Below the pieces are notes generated by a model, which saw only the letters and a list, made by a program, of their open reading frames with translations, made no database searches and had not been told where the DNA came from. The position numbers and the translations under genes were made by a program. From NCBI RefSeq assembly GCF_003265705.1, contig NW_020313005.1, positions 13,719,311 through 13,783,310 on the forward strand: a stretch of 64,000 nucleotides of DNA, read 5' to 3'. Shown here in pieces: positions 44,481 to 56,821 of this stretch (the stretch's first letter is position 1; the number at the start of each line of letters is the position of its first letter). This DNA is from Callorhinus ursinus (lineage: Eukaryota > Chordata > Mammalia > Carnivora > Otariidae).

Positions 44481-44945
44481 AAATTATACAACTCAACACC
44501 AAAAAATCAAATAATCCAATTAAAAATGGGCAGAAGACATGAACAGACATTTCTCCAAAGAAGACATACAAATGGACAACAGACACATGAAAAGATGCTT
44601 GACATCACTATTCATCAGGGAAATGCAAATCAAAACCACAATGAGATATCACCTTATGTTTGTCAGAATGGCTAAAATAAAAAACACAAGAAACAGCAGG
44701 TGTTGGCAAGGATGTGGAGAAAAAGGAATCCTCATGCACTGTGGAAACAGTATGGAGGTTCCTCAAAAAATTAAAAATTAAAAATAGGATTATCATGTAC
44801 ATTTTTGGGAATGCAAACTGGAGCAGTCACATATCATAATATGATCATATTATCATATGATCCAGTAATTCCACTACTGGGTATTTACCCAAAGAATATG
44901 AAATATTTATTTCAGGATTATTTAAAATAGCCATAAAAAGAACAC
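44481..44945 (+). mobile_element. Third twin-primed L1: inverted 5' segment (plus)
   Basis: ORF2 C-terminal text in plus orientation (caactcaacaccaaaaaatc, acagacatttctccaaagaa, gttggcaaggatgtggagaa, attccactactgggtattta) ending near the ccataaaaag block. Its downstream end lies about 130 bp upstream, in element coordinates, of where the minus segment begins. This fits twin priming of an element oriented minus. Confidence 0.8.
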
Positions 44946-45089
44946 CCATGTAATCTTAATCCATGTGGTCTCTTGAGGATGCAAGCAGTATCTCACATTC
45001 CATTCGTACACGCATACCCTTCAGTCAGTTTATCCAAATATTCATTTACTATACCAAAGAAGCTCAGATATTTTACCACAGTGAATTTT

Positions 45090-45190
45090 GAGTCAAAGTT
45101 GTGGGCCCTTACTCTGTAACAAAACTATAAGTTTACTTAAGACAACCTAGCTAAGCATCAGTTTCTTTATTTAAAAAATGAGCCTTAACT
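45090..45190 (+). mobile_element. Possible MIR fragment
   Basis: acttaagacaacctagctaa then gcatcagtttctttatttaa follows the sense MIR core (aagttacttaacctctctga ... cctcagtttcctcatctgta). Diverged. Confidence 0.5.
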
Positions 45191-45204
45191 TTGACAAAAT
45201 GTTT

Positions 45205-45395
45205 TGTATATACTTTACCTCATTTGATCCTTGAAACAAGCTTAGCATTATTATTCTCTTCAGTTTCCAAATCAGAAAATTAGAGAGGTATAGGGATTTT
45301 TTCAAAGAGACATAGCTGTTATCTGGAGTAGGATTTGATCCCATTCTGATTTCCATTTAGTGTCATTTCTACTCTGTTGTGCCACGTTTGTTTTT
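45205..45395 (-). mobile_element. MIR SINE
   Basis: Antisense MIR core is clear: tacctcatttgatccttgaa, attattattctcttcagttt, cagaaaattagagaggtata, gtaggatttgatcccattct. Confidence 0.75.
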
Positions 45396-46182
45396 CTTTT
45401 TTTCCTGGATAGATGAAAGAAAAATCCGTGCAGATAATTTTTGAAGAAAATTAATGGCAATAGTAAATGATCCCAACTCCATGAGGGAAAAATGAAAAAG
45501 GCATTATTTTAGACTAAAAACTGAAATGGAAAATAATGTACTTTAAATAAAATAAATACTTTAAATAATAGTAAAAGACAGACAGTCAACAAGTGCATTG
45601 GATGAAACATCGTTTCCTATCATATTTCATAATTTTATGAAAGAGGAAAGTACTTTTGACCTAGAGATTTTTCACCTTTAATTACCAAGATTTTAGTATT
45701 TTTTTTCATTGTCTCATTAGTTGGAATGGGAGTCATCCAGTCCATGGAATTAAATGCACCGGGTAAGTTTTCTCAGTAGATATTTAATTCCCTTGTCCAG
45801 GAAACACAAATTCAGTTTCTATGTCACTATTAAATGAGCCACTTGGCCTGTGAAATGGAGTCTGGAAGATATCTTAGCTTTATAAATAGTAGTCTAACAC
45901 ATCATAAAAATACCAAGACAAGAAAATGAAAAAGAGGGAATTTAGGACTCTTTCATATTGATTTCTAGGACAGAAACATAATCAAATTTTTCCCTTTTAC
46001 TCTAAATGTTATAAGAATCTAGGATAACCATGAGTTTATGCCACAGTGGAATCAATCTCAATGCCAAGATAACCTTTCCTACAATCTGCAAGGAACTCCA
46101 TTGTCACTAGTTGATAGATTACGAAAAAACCTGATTAGATGAAAAGGAAAGAAAATTAAAGAGAAAAGAGGCATAATAATAA
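45396..46182. other. Single-copy DNA, nothing recognised
   Basis: AT-rich flank of the next L1. No coding signal or nameable repeat. Confidence 0.5.
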
Positions 46183-46193
46183 TCTTTCCAAGT
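46183..46193. repeat. Target-site duplication, left copy
   Basis: tctttccaagt; the right copy tctttcgaagt is at 53219-53229 (10 of 11 identical). Confidence 0.8.
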
Positions 46194-46641
46194 TTCTTTA
46201 TTTTTTATTGTTATGTTAATAACCATATATTACATCATTAGTTTTTGATGTAGTGTTCCATGATTCATTGTGTATAACACCCAGTGCTCCAAACAGAATG
46301 TGCCTTCTTTAATACTGATCACCAGGCTAAACAATCCACACAACCCCCTCCCCTCTAGAACACTCAGTTTGTTTTTCAGAGTCCATTGTCTCTCATGGTT
46401 CGTCCACCCTCCGAATTCCCCACCTGCATTCTTCCCCTCCTGCTATCTACTTCTTTTTTTTTTTAACATATATTGCAATATTTGTTTCAGAGGTACAGAT
46501 CTGTGTTCAACAGTCTTTCATAATTCATAGTGCTCATCATAGCACATACTTTCCCCAATATCCATCACCCAGCCACCCCATCCCTCCCAACACACCCCCA
46601 TTAAAGCAACCCTAAGTTTGTTTCCTGAGATTAAGAATTCC

Positions 46642-49600
46642 TCATATCACTGAGGTCATATGATACATCTTTCTCTGCTTGACTTATTTCACTCAACATA
46701 ACACCCTCCAGTTCCATCCACGTCGTTGCAAATGGCAAGATCTCATTCCTTTTGATGGCTGCACAATACACAATATTCCATTGTGTATATATACCACTTC
46801 TTCTTTTCCATTCATCTGTCGATGGACATCTTGGCTCTTTCCACAGTTTGGCTATTGTGGACATTGCTGCTATAAATATTGGGGTGCACATACCCTTTCA
46901 GATCCCTACATTTGCATCTTTGTGGTAAATACCCAGGAGTGCAATTGTTGGATCGTAGGGTAGCTCTATTTTCAACTGCTTGAGGAACCTCCATACTGTT
47001 TTCCAGAGGGGTTGCACCAGCTTGCATTCCCAAAAACAGTGTAGGAGGGTTCCCCTTTCTCCACATCCCCGCCAACATCTGTTGTTTCCTGACTTGTTAA
47101 TTTTAGCCATTCTGACGGGTGTGAGGTGGTATCTCATTGAGATTTTGATTTGGATTTCCCTGATGCCGAGGGATGTTGAGCACTTTTTCATGTGTCTGTT
47201 GGCCATTTGGATGTCTTCTTTGGAAAAATGTCTGTTCATGTCTTCTGCCCATTTCTTGATTGGATTATCTGTTCTTTGGGTGTTGAGTTCAATAAGTTCT
47301 TTATAGATTTTGGATACTAGCCCTTTATCTGATATGTCATTTGCAAATATCCTCTCCCATTCTATCGGTTGTCTTTTGGTTTTGTTGACTATTTCTTTTG
47401 CTGTGCAAAAGCTTTTTATCTTGATGAAATACCAATAGTTCATTTTTGCACTTGCTTCCCTTGCTGTTGGCGATGTATCTAGGAAGAAGTTGCTGCGGCT
47501 GAGGTCGAAGAGGTTGCTGCCTGTGTTCTCCTTTAGGATTTTGATGGACTCCTGTCTCACGTTTAGGTCTTTCAATCATTGGGAGTCTATTTTTGTGTGT
47601 GGTATAAGGAAATAGTCCAGTTTCATTCTTCTGCATGTGGCTGTCCAATTTTCCCAACAACATTTGTTGAAGAGACTCTCTTTTTTCTATTGGACATCCT
47701 TTCCTGCTTTGTCAAAGATTAGTTGACCATAGAGGTGAGGGTCCATTTCTGGGCTCTCTATTCTGTTCCATTGATCTGTGTGTCTGTTTTTGTGCCAGTA
47801 CCATACTGTCTTGATGATGACAGCTTTGTAATAGAGCTGGAATTCCGGAATGTGATGCCGCGAGCTTTGCTTTTCTTTTTCAATATTCCTCTGGCTACTT
47901 GGGGGTCTTTTCTGGTTCCATACAAATTTTAGGCTTATTTGTTCCATTTCTTTGAAAAAAGTGGATGGTATTTTGATGGGGATTGCATTGAATGTGTACA
48001 TTGCTCTAGGTAGCATTGACATCTTCACAATGTTTGTTTTTCCAATCCATGAGCATGGAAAGTTTTTCCATTTCTTTGTGTCTTCCTCAATTTCTTTCAT
48101 GAGTATTTTTATAGTTTTCTGAGTACAGATCCTTTACCTCCTTGGTTAGATTCATTCCTAGGTATCTTAGGGTTTTGGGTGCAATTATAAATGGGATCGA
48201 CTCATTAATTTCTCACGCTTCTGTCTTGTTGTTGTTGTATAGGAATGCCACTGATTTCTGTGCACTGATTTTATATTCTGCCACTTGACTGAATTCCTGT
48301 ATGAGTTCTAGCAGTTTTGGGGTGGAGTCTTTTGGGTTTTCCACATACAGTATCATATCATCTGCAAAGAGTGAGAGTTTGACTTCCTCTTTGCCGATTT
48401 GGATGCCTTTGATTTCTTTTTGTTGTCTGGTTGCTGTGGCTAGGACTTCTAAACTATGTTGGATAGCAGTGGTGATAGTGGACATCCCTGCAGCATTCCT
48501 GACTTTAGGGGGAAATCTCAGTTTTTTCCCATTGAGAATGATATTCGCTGTAGGTTTTTCATAGATGGCTTTTATGATATTGAGGTATGTACCCTCTATC
48601 TCTATACTCTGAAGAGTTTTGATCAAGAAAGGATGCTCTACTTTGTCAAATGCTTTTTCTGCATCTATTGAGAGGATCATATGATTCTTGTTCTTTCTTT
48701 TGTTAATGTATTATATCACAATATTTGATTTGCAAATGTTGAAGCAATCTTGCAGTCCAGGGATAAATCCCACTTGGTAGTGGTGAATAATCCCTTTAAT
48801 GTACTGTTGGATCCTATTGGCTAGTATTTTGGTGAGAATTTTTGCATCCAAGTTCATCAAGGATATTGTTCTGTAATTCTCCTTTTGATGTAGTCTTTGT
48901 CCGGTTTTGGAATCAAAGTAATAGTGGCCTCATAAAAGGAGTTTGGAAGTTTTCCTTCCATTTCTATTTTTTGGAACAGTTTCAGGAGAATTGGTATTAA
49001 TTCTTCTTTAAATGTCTGATAGAATTCTCCTGGGAAGCCATCTGACCCTGGGGTTTTTTTTGTTGGGAGATTTTGGATGACTTCTTCAATTTCCTTAGTG
49101 TTTCTATGTCTGTTCAGGTTTTGTATTTCTACCTGGTTCAGTTTTGGTATTTGATACATCTCTAGGAATGCATCCATTTTTTCCAGGTCATCTAATTTCC
49201 TGGCATAGAGTTGCTCTTAATATGTTCTTATAATTGTTTGTATTTCTTTGGTGTTGGTTGTGATCTCTCCTCTTTCATTCATGATTTTGTTGATTTGAGT
49301 CATTTCTCTTTTCTTTTTGATAAGTCTGCCCAGGGGTTTATCAATCTTGTTAATTCTTTAAAAGAACCAGCTCCTAATTTCATGCATCTGTTCCACTGTT
49401 CTTTTGGTTTCTATTTCATTGATTTCTGCTCTGATATTTATTATTTCTCTTCTCCTGCTGGGTTTAGGCTTTATTTGCTGTTTTTCCTCTAGCTCCTTTA
49501 GGTGTAGGTTTAGGTTTTGTATTTGAGACCTTTCTTGTTTCTTGAGAAAGGATTGTATTGCTATATGCTTTCCTTTTAGGGCTGCCTTTGGTGTATCCCA

Positions 49601-50439
49601 AAGATTTTGAACAGCTGTATTTTCATTTTCATTTGTTTCCAGGAATTGTTTTAATTCTACTTTTATTTCCTGGTCGACCCATTCATTCTTTAGTAGGATG
49701 CTCTTTAGCCTCCATTTATTTGAGTTCTTTTCGAATTTCCTCTTGTGATTGAGTTCTTTTTTCAAAGCATTGTGGTCTAAAAATATGCAGGGAATGATCC
49801 CAATCTTTTGGTACCATTTTATACCTGATTTGTGACCTAGGATGTGATCAATTCTGGAGAATGTTCCATGGGCACTAGAGAAGAATGTGTATTCTGTTGC
49901 TTTGGGATGGAGTGTTCTGAATATATCTGTGAAGTTCATTTGTTCCAGTGTGTCATTTAAAGTCTTAATTTCCTTGTTGATTTTTTGCTTAGATGATCTG
50001 TCCATTTCATTCGGGGGGGTGTTAAATTCCTCCACTATTATTGTATTGTTGTCGATGTCTTCAATTGCCTTATATAATTGGCTGCTCCCATGTTAGCAGC
50101 ATAGATATTTACAATTCTTAGATCTTCTTGTTGGATAGACCTTTAAGTAGGATATAGTGTCTTTCGTCATCTCTTATTACAGTCTCTCGTTTAAAATCGA
50201 ATTTGTCTGATATAAGGATTGCCACCCCAGCTTTCTTTTGGTGTCCATTAGCATGCTAAATGGTTTTCCACCCCCTTACTTTCAATCTGGGGTTGCCTTT
50301 GGGTCTAAAATGAGTCTCTTGAAGATAGCATATGATGGGTCTTGTTTTTTAATCCAATCTGATAGCCTGTGTCTTTTGATTGGGGCATTTATTCCATTTA
50401 TATTCTGGGTAACTATTGAAAGATATGAATTTTGTGCAT
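46642..50439 (-). pseudogene. L1 ORF2 remnant (minus)
   Basis: Start region at 50439 (diverged: ATGCACAAAATTC instead of ATGGCACTAAATTC). 49358-50035 is open for 225 codons through the endonuclease C-terminal half (GTFSRIDHILGHKSGIKWYQ, SDH changed to LDH at FLDHNALKKEL) and into the linker. RT pieces 48857-49177 ([14 protein letters not shown]) and 48213-48680 ([33 protein letters not shown]). C-terminal piece 46898-47575, 225 codons, with [19 protein letters not shown]. The lost Ser of the SDH motif and several frameshifts mean no activity. Confidence 0.9.
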
Positions 50440-50546
50440 TTTGTATTGCCTGTAAGCTTTCTGTTACTGTATATTGTCTGTGCTCCTTTCTGGTCTATGA
50501 TGCTTTTAGGCTCTCTCTTTGCTTAGAGGACCCCCTTCAATATTTC

Positions 50547-51418
50547 TCATAGGGCTGGTTTTGTGTTTGCAAATTCCTTTTGTTTTTGTTTGTCCTGGAA
50601 GCTTTTGATCTCTCCTTCAATTTTCAATGACAGCCTAGCTGGATATAGTATTCTTGGCTGTATATTTTTCTCATTTATTGCTCTGAAGGTATCATGCCAG
50701 TCCTTTCTGGCCTGCCAGGTCTCTGTGAATAGGTCTGTTGCCAATCTCATGTTTCTATAATTACGGGTTACATATCTTTTCTCCCGAGGTTCTTTCAGGA
50801 TTTTCTCTTTGTTTCTGAGACTCGTAAGTTTTACTATTAGATGTCGGGGTGTTGACCTATTGTTATTGATTTTGAGAGGGGTTCTCTGTGTCTCCTGGAT
50901 TTTGATACACATTTCTTTCCCCACATTAGGGAAGTTCTCTGTTATTATTTGCTCCAATATAGCTTCTGCCCTCCTCTCTTTCTTCTTCTTCTGGGATCCC
51001 AATTATTCTAATGTTGTTTCATCTTATGGTGTTGCTTATCTTTCCAATTCTGCCCTCATGATCCAGTAGCTGTTTACTCTCTCTTTTTCTCAGCTTCTTT
51101 ATTTTCCATTATTTGGTCTTCTATATCGCTGATTCTCTCTTCTGCCTCATTTATCCTAGCAGTTAGTGCCCCCATTTTTTATTGCACCTCATTAATAGCC
51201 CTTTTGATTTCAACTTGGTTAGATTTTAGTTCTCTTATTTCTTGATAAAGGTTTTCTCTACTAACTTCCATGCTTTTTTCAAGCCCAGCTAGTATCTTTA
51301 AAATCATGATTCTGAACTGTAAGTCCAACATCGTACTAATGTCCGTATTGAGTAGGTCCTTGTCAGTCAGTACTACCTCTTGTTCTTTTTGTTGAGGTGA
51401 TTTTTTTCATCTTTTCAT
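50547..51418 (-). pseudogene. L1 ORF1 remnant (minus)
   Basis: The start at 51418 runs into a stop after three codons (atgaaaagatga), so the N-terminus is lost. 51002-50547 is open for 151 codons: GSQKKKKERRAEAILEQIIT, the RNA-binding text, ETWQARKDWHDTFRAINEKN and an end at FANTKPAL. The same early stop position is used by the copy at 32751. Confidence 0.85.
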
Positions 51419-52360
51419 TTTGTCCAGAGGAGAATAGATGAATGAGAGAACAAAATGCTAACACTGTAACACCATCCCCAGAAAATATACTCTAAACACA
51501 TCAGAAAAGACATGAAACCAGAGGAAAAGAAAGGGAAAAAAAGAGAAAAGAAAGAGAAATAAAGAAAACGATATAAACAACAAAAACAGAACAAAACAAA
51601 AAAAACAGAATATGATCAAATTTGATCAGGCTGGTGCATAGATCACTGCCACACACTAGATTTTGGGTGTATTTTGGTTTGTTAGAAGAAAGGGCCTCCC
51701 AAAATTTTAAAGAGTGAAAGACTTATATATGTACAAATTAAGGTTTGATACAATGAAGGGATGGAATATGACTGTAAAGATGAAAATTATAAAAAATATT
51801 ATAAATGAAAATGATAAGATAAGAAGTTGTTTGAAAAAAGAAAGCAGAGGATTAAAAAAAGAAAGTAAGGGGAAAAAAGGGGGGAAAGAATGTCATCATG
51901 CAGGAGACTAGAACAAAGCCATACACTAGAGATTTAGGGTATATTTTGATCTGTTAGTAGAAACTGTATCCCAAAATTTTAAAGAGAGAACAATTTTTAT
52001 ATATATGCCAAAAATAAGGGTAACTACTATGAAGTGATAGAATATGACTCTAAAAATTAAGAAATAAAAAAATTTTTTAAAAAGATGTTGGTTGAAAAAG
52101 GGAAAAAGCAAAATTTAAAAAAAAAGACAGTTAAAAAAATTAAGTTTGAAAGACTAAAGGATCATGGTAAAAAAGCCATGAATTCTATGTGCAGTATTGC
52201 TGTAGTGCTGGAGTTCTGCAGTTATCATTGATCCGTAACCTTGGTCTTGGCTGGCTGTTCTTGCTGATCTTCTGGGGGAGGGCCCTGTTGCCATGGTTCC
52301 CAAATGTCTTCGCTGGAGGCTGAATTGCCCAACCTTGTTGGTCCGGGCTAAGTTATCTGC

Positions 52361-52801
52361 TTGGGTTTGCTCTTGGGAGCTTTTGTTTCCTGCAAGCTTT
52401 CCGTACAGCTTTGCAGGACAAGAGTTAAAATGATTGCCTCCCAATCTCCACCCTGGAGGAGCCGAGAACTTGGGGCCCCACTCCTCAGTGCACCCCCAGA
52501 GAAAAGCAGTCAATCACTCCTGCCTTCCCTGCCACACTCTGTGCTCACCCGGCCTGTTACCAAGCATTTCTATCTCTGGCACCTGACTCAGTGTGGAGTC
52601 TCCAAACCCAGCAGATCCCTGCAGTGCGCTCCTGTGCCACTCCTCCCAGGGGAAGAAGGGGAGTCTCCCCGGCTCTGCTGCTTGTTGGGTCCCTGCTGGA
52701 GGAGCAGTGGCCCGACTGTTCCGCGGATCATGGTTTATGACAACTCCGAGCTGAGAACTCGATCCTCGTCTCCGCCTCTGCAGCTGGCTTCCCTGCTCTG
52801 A
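52361..52801 (+). other. Antisense open frame in L1 5'UTR (146 codons)
   Basis: Opposite to the minus L1. Shares LLLGAF-CKLSVQL--TRVKM with the 92-codon antisense frame at 27662-27940 and SAPPEKSSQSLLP with 34506-34955. It uses the alternative frame relative to 27666-27929, so frame use is not consistent across copies. No domain recognised. Confidence 0.3.
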
Positions 52802-53202
52802 TACCTGGGAGCTCTGCCGCACTCAGGCACCCCTGGTCTTTCTGTGACCCCATGGGTCCTGAGACTATACTGTCCCACGAGGGTTCCACCCCCAGCTTAG
52901 CCACTGGAGTGATGTCCCTCAGTGGAGTCAACTCCTAAAAGTTCTGATTTTGTGCTCCGCTGCTCTATCACTTGCCAGAAGCGGCCAAGGGAGGCCCCTT
53001 CCCCTGCCATCTATCCTCCCAAGTATCGCCTCAGATTCACTACTCCGCACGTCCTACCTTCCAGAAAGTGGTTGTTTTCTGTTCAGAGAGTTGTTGCTAT
53101 TTTTTTCTTTGATCTCCTGTTGAGTTCGTAGGTGTTCAGAATGGTTTGATTCCTATCCAGCTGAATTCCTGAGACCAGATGAAATCCAGGTCTCCTACTC
53201 CT

Positions 53203-53213
53203 CCACCATCTTG
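53203..53213 (-). promoter_or_regulatory. YY1-like site at the L1 5' end
   Basis: CAAGATGGTGG on the minus strand at the 5' terminus; same position as in the other full-length copies. Confidence 0.5.
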
Positions 53214-53229
53214 TTCCCTCTTTCGAAGT

Positions 53230-53390
53230 ATTTTTAACCTGGGGTCCATTAGAGGATATAACACTCTGAAAATGGCACTCTAAAATGGGTTTCTTTCTGC
53301 TTTGCTCTGCGAAAGGTTTTATAGCTTTTATGAAATTCTCTGAGAAGTTTATAATCCAAAGAAAGGGCACAATTTAAGGACTACCTGAGA
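53230..53390 (+). mobile_element. Possible hAT (Charlie)-type fragment
   Basis: tttttaacctggggtccatt, ggttttatagcttttatgaa and ttctctgagaagtttataat follow the order of a common MER-type hAT repeat (ttaacctggggtccatg ... tagcttccatcagattctca). I cannot give the family. Confidence 0.4.
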
Positions 53391-53839
53391 ACCTGGGTCA
53401 GCTGACTCAAAGCTTCATCTCTCATGAGTAGATTCTCATCCGACACCTGTCTCAACCACATTTCCTTTTTTTAGGTTGCCATAGTAAATTTCATGATAAC
53501 CTTATCTCACCACTCTTCACTGCAGGCATGAAATTTAGTGCCCAGTCTTTGAATCTTCTCTGCTCAAAGACCTTTTAGTTTAGTTTTTGTTTTTGTTTTG
53601 GCTTCCATGACTAAAACCATGAAAAACTCCTAGAGCTACACTTCCAATGGTGGGCACATTTTTAGCCTTAAATCTTTTTTTTAAAATTTTATTATGTTAT
53701 GTTAGTCATAAATCATATATCTAATTTCCTACTGAATATCTCCAGTTGGGTTCCACACAGACATTTCAAATTTAACATATTTAAAACAAAATTTATTATT
53801 AGACAAAGATGAGTACTAGAGTATCATGATACCCATAAT
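53391..53839. other. Unassigned DNA
   Basis: No coding signal. 53680-53712 (taaaattttattatgttatg) slightly resembles an L1 3' terminus in reverse, but it is too short to call. Confidence 0.45.
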
Positions 53840-53974
53840 TGGGAGTTCCTATAACCCTGCCAACACTTATCATTATACAGAATTTTATATTTTGCCAATC
53901 TGATGGGAATAAACCTTATTCAATCAGTATTTTCTAATTATTATTGAATTTACATTATTATTTGTTTTCATGTC
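53840..53974 (-). mobile_element. Possible ancient L1 fragment
   Basis: ccctgccaacacttatcatt then ttttgccaatctgatgggaa resembles antisense ORF2 text of very old L1 (caccaacacttgg ... gccaatctgatgggtgtga). Weak. Confidence 0.4.
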
Positions 53975-54115
53975 TATCTTCTAATTAGACTGTAAATTTC
54001 CTGCAGGTAGGAACTATGGGTTCTCATGTTGATCCCCCAAGTTTCCACAACAGTGTAGAGAGCATGCTCATGGTCCATGACCTTCTAGTTAATAAAGGAA
54101 TAGATTAATGAATTC
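53975..54115 (+). mobile_element. L2 LINE 3' end
   Basis: attagactgtaaatttcctg, caggtaggaactatgggttc, tttccacaacagtgtagaga, aataaaggaatagattaatg follow the L2 3' end in order; diverged. Confidence 0.55.
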
Positions 54116-54289
54116 ACAAGAGTCCCAGAGATTGCTGAAAAAGTGACCTCTAGTGAAATAGATGTGCTATACATATTGAATTCAGGCTTAATCAAAGTTA
54201 AATATGAATGGCTGACACAATTTACTTTCAAAAAGCTATAAGTGAGGTTAGTTTTGACACCCCTTTGTCTAAGTTTAAATATAATTTTC

Positions 54290-54545
54290 TTTTAAGTGTA
54301 TGGCACAGTGGAAAAATGATGGTTTTTGGAGTCAGGCATATCTGTGTTTGCTTCTTGGCTGTGACCTGTACTTGTGTGTAAACTATGGCAAGCAATTTAA
54401 ACTCTGTGGGGAAACTAATATAAATTTCATAGGGCTAGTTTATAATTTGAATTTGAACAGGATGGTGTGTTAAAAGGACTTATCATTGCATCTGGTATGC
54501 CGTATGCTATGTGGTAAATAAACTATTTTTGTTGAATTGTTGTGA
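54290..54545 (+). mobile_element. MIR SINE, nearly full length
   Basis: Sense MIR: gtatggcacagtggaaaaat, ttttggagtcaggcatatct, tggctgtgacctgtacttgt, ggcaagcaatttaaactctg, tttcatagggctagtttata, atgctatgtggtaaataaac. All in consensus order. Confidence 0.75.
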
Positions 54546-54964
54546 GGATTTCATAAAATTTTGAAGTGCCGTTAAAAGTGAAGTCCCATTTTATTCCACA
54601 TGAGTCATTTTAAAGTAGAAGTATAATTCATATACTTCTACTTTGTTCTCTAAAATGCCATTCATTGGTTATTGTTACTGTCATTTTCAGAATGACTGAG
54701 ATGATATGGAACAGCTGCATTTTTCAAATCACTAGTTTCTGATGTGAAAAAAAAATCTGAGTTTCTTCTAAAAAATTTTTTTTGAGTACCATTTTCTCAT
54801 TTAGAAAAATACTAAGTTAAAGTAAAATATTTAAGGGAACACAATTATCAGTATTGTGGTTACACTTATGATTTACTTAAATCAAATTTTTTACAATTGA
54901 TTGGGTGCTTGTTGTGTGTTCTATGTTTAGTATTACAAACAGGTATCTATCAGTTTTGTTACAG
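54546..54964. other. Single-copy DNA, nothing recognised
   Basis: AT-rich, no coding signal. A short inverted pair (aaagtagaagtataattc / catatacttctactttg) at 54613-54645 could form a hairpin. Confidence 0.5.
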
Positions 54965-55265
54965 CAGTGCTTCATAATAAACCACTCCAAACTCAGTGGC
55001 CTAAAACAACAATTGATTTATTCTCATCTGCACATTTATGGGTTGACTAGGGTCTGGCTAGACTAAAATCTTGGATGGTCTCGGTTCTAAGCTCAGTTGT
55101 GCTCAGATCTACTCCTTTTGTCTCGTATTTACCTTGGACCAGTGGGCTACACAGGACATGCTTATCTTGTGGCAATACCAGAGGTGCCAGAGAGCAAGCC
55201 CAATCACACAAGCACATTGGTATTTGGGAATTTATCTGTGACAAGACTAGCAATACTGTAACTAA
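54965..55265. mobile_element. Ancient interspersed repeat, family not assigned
   Basis: aataaaccactccaaactca then gtggcctaaaacaacaattg is a widely dispersed mammalian repeat motif (cttagtggcttaaaacaac). gagagcaagcccaatcacac matches the later part of the same repeat as I remember it. I do not recall the name reliably. Confidence 0.5.
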
Positions 55266-55374
55266 TACAACAAGCTTAATGGAAGAAGTACTACTTGGAG
55301 TAGGCAAAATTTCAATATAAAGGAAGGAGAAAAGCAAATTGATTTTAAGTAAACACATTATACATAAGCACATT

Positions 55375-55555
55375 CTTGAAGTTATTGAATTTATTCCTGA
55401 CAACAATCCTGTGAAGTGGATGTTTTTATCCTCATTTTAGAAAAAAATGAAACAAAGCCTCTGAAGTAATAAATGACTTGCCAATGTTAACAAGCTACTA
55501 GTGGCACTGAGATTAAAAAGCAGTTCTCCAGAGCCTATTCTAATCCTAAACAATC
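55375..55555 (-). mobile_element. MIR SINE
   Basis: Antisense MIR: caacaatcctgtgaagtgga, tttttatcctcattttagaa, aatgaaacaaagcctctgaa, gccaatgttaacaagctact, gtggcactgagattaaaaag. Confidence 0.75.
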
Positions 55556-56163
55556 CCTAAAAATAGGGGGAAAGTGAGTTTCAAAGTGCAGAAAAGGATT
55601 AACAAAAGCTTGGAAGTGGGAAAACACAGGCTATATTTGGGAATTGGCAGCTAATTCTTTTTGGAAAGTTTGGTGTAAAAGCCAAAGACATGAAAGACAA
55701 GAGAACTCAGATTGGCTAACAGGCTAATTGGAATTTAGTTTTGTATAAGTTCTGAGGAGCCATTGAACATAAAATTGATAGTTCACAGATATGTTTTGGA
55801 AAGATTAATTCCTCAAGTTATGGACAGTTGGGAAACATTTGGAGCTGTACAGACAACTCAGGAAGTCATAACAATAATTGACTTCAGTAGTCATGAAGTC
55901 ACCCAAATTGGCGATGTGGAAACAGAAAGAAGGAGACAGACATAGAGGGCATCATCCAAGGAGAAAAAATAATTTCTTGGCATCTAGTTGGTTATGGGTA
56001 ACAGGAGAGAGAAAAGAGCCAACTGTCACTACAATATGTTGAGAAGGGATAACTAGAAGAATGGTAATGCCATTAAGAGATATAAAAGACAGGAAGAAGA
56101 GCTGGGTTGGGGGGCAAATAATGAGTTCTATTCTGTATGTGTTGAGTTTGAGGAAAAAACAAT
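55556..56163. other. Single-copy DNA, nothing recognised
   Basis: No repeat or gene recognised. A 60-codon frame at 55763-55945 has no features. Confidence 0.5.
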
Positions 56164-56280
56164 TTGAAAAAACTGACACTTGAAAGGTTAGGTCAAGCTG
56201 TTAATTAGAAAACAAATTAGAAAAAAGTGACACTCAAAAGAAAGATTGGATTAGGCTGTTAATTAGAAAACATTCTTACT
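56164..56280. repeat. Local tandem duplication (two units of about 60 bp)
   Basis: aaaaactgacacttgaaagg...aagctgttaattagaaaaca and aaaaagtgacactcaaaaga...aggctgttaattagaaaaca are two diverged copies in tandem. The second copy is also the SINE target. Confidence 0.75.
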
Positions 56281-56453
56281 GCGGCGCCTGGGTGGCTCAG
56301 TTGGTTAAGTGTCTGACTTCAGCTCAGGTCATGATCTCAGGGTCCTGGGAACAAACCCTGCTTTGGACTCCCTGGGAGTCTGTCCCTCTGTGCTCCCCCC
56401 CCCTCTCATTTGTGCGCTCTCTCACTCAAATAAATAGAAAAAAAATTAAAAAA
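56281..56453 (+). mobile_element. CAN-SINE
   Basis: gcggcgcctgggtggctcag ... ctcactcaaataaatagaaa and an A-run. Perfect 15-bp target duplication gaaaacattcttact at 56266-56280 and 56454-56468. Confidence 0.97.
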
Positions 56454-56591
56454 GAAAACATTCTTACTTTCATAGCTTCAGTAGAATTGAATCTAGGCTA
56501 TGATTGTAGCAATACATTTCTTAAGCCTCTTAAAATTATCTCATGTGACAGAATTCCCCCAAAAGTTATGTGAATAGAAGTAATACATGCC

Positions 56592-56811
56592 TTTTTTTGT
56601 ATTTTTTTATATTTTAATGATTTTATTTGTTTGTTTATTTTAGAGAAAGCACAATTGGGAGAGGGGTAAGGGAGAGGGAGGAGAGAATCCCAAGAAAACT
56701 CCACTCTGACCAGGAAGCCTGAGGTGGGGTTCCATCCCACAACCACAAGGTCATGACCTGAGCCAAAATCAAGATTTGGATTCTTAACTGACTGAGCCAC
56801 CCAGGCTCCCC
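56592..56811 (-). mobile_element. CAN-SINE (older, diverged)
   Basis: Reverse SINE: T-run and attttatttgtttgtttatt at the left, gactgagccacccaggctcc at the right. Target duplication aatacatgcc (56582-56591) and aatgcatgtc (56812-56821), 8 of 10. More diverged than the other SINEs. Confidence 0.95.
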
Positions 56812-56821
56812 AATGCATGTC

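Larger units (their letters stand above)
46194..53218 (-). mobile_element. Full-length minus L1
   Basis: Complete element of about 7.0 kb: 5' terminus near 53216 (gaacaagatggtggaggagt), GC leader to about 52170, monomers at 51900-52110 and 51610-51840, ORF1 (51418-50547), ORF2 (50439-46642), double 3'UTR to 46194. Target duplications are on both sides. It is the only full-length copy here without a second large element inside it. Inactive through frame changes. Confidence 0.95.

Noticed and set aside
56281..56453. A tRNA gene, from the A-box and B-box-like text
   Set aside because: It is the tRNA-derived head of a CAN-SINE, with SINE tail and target duplication.
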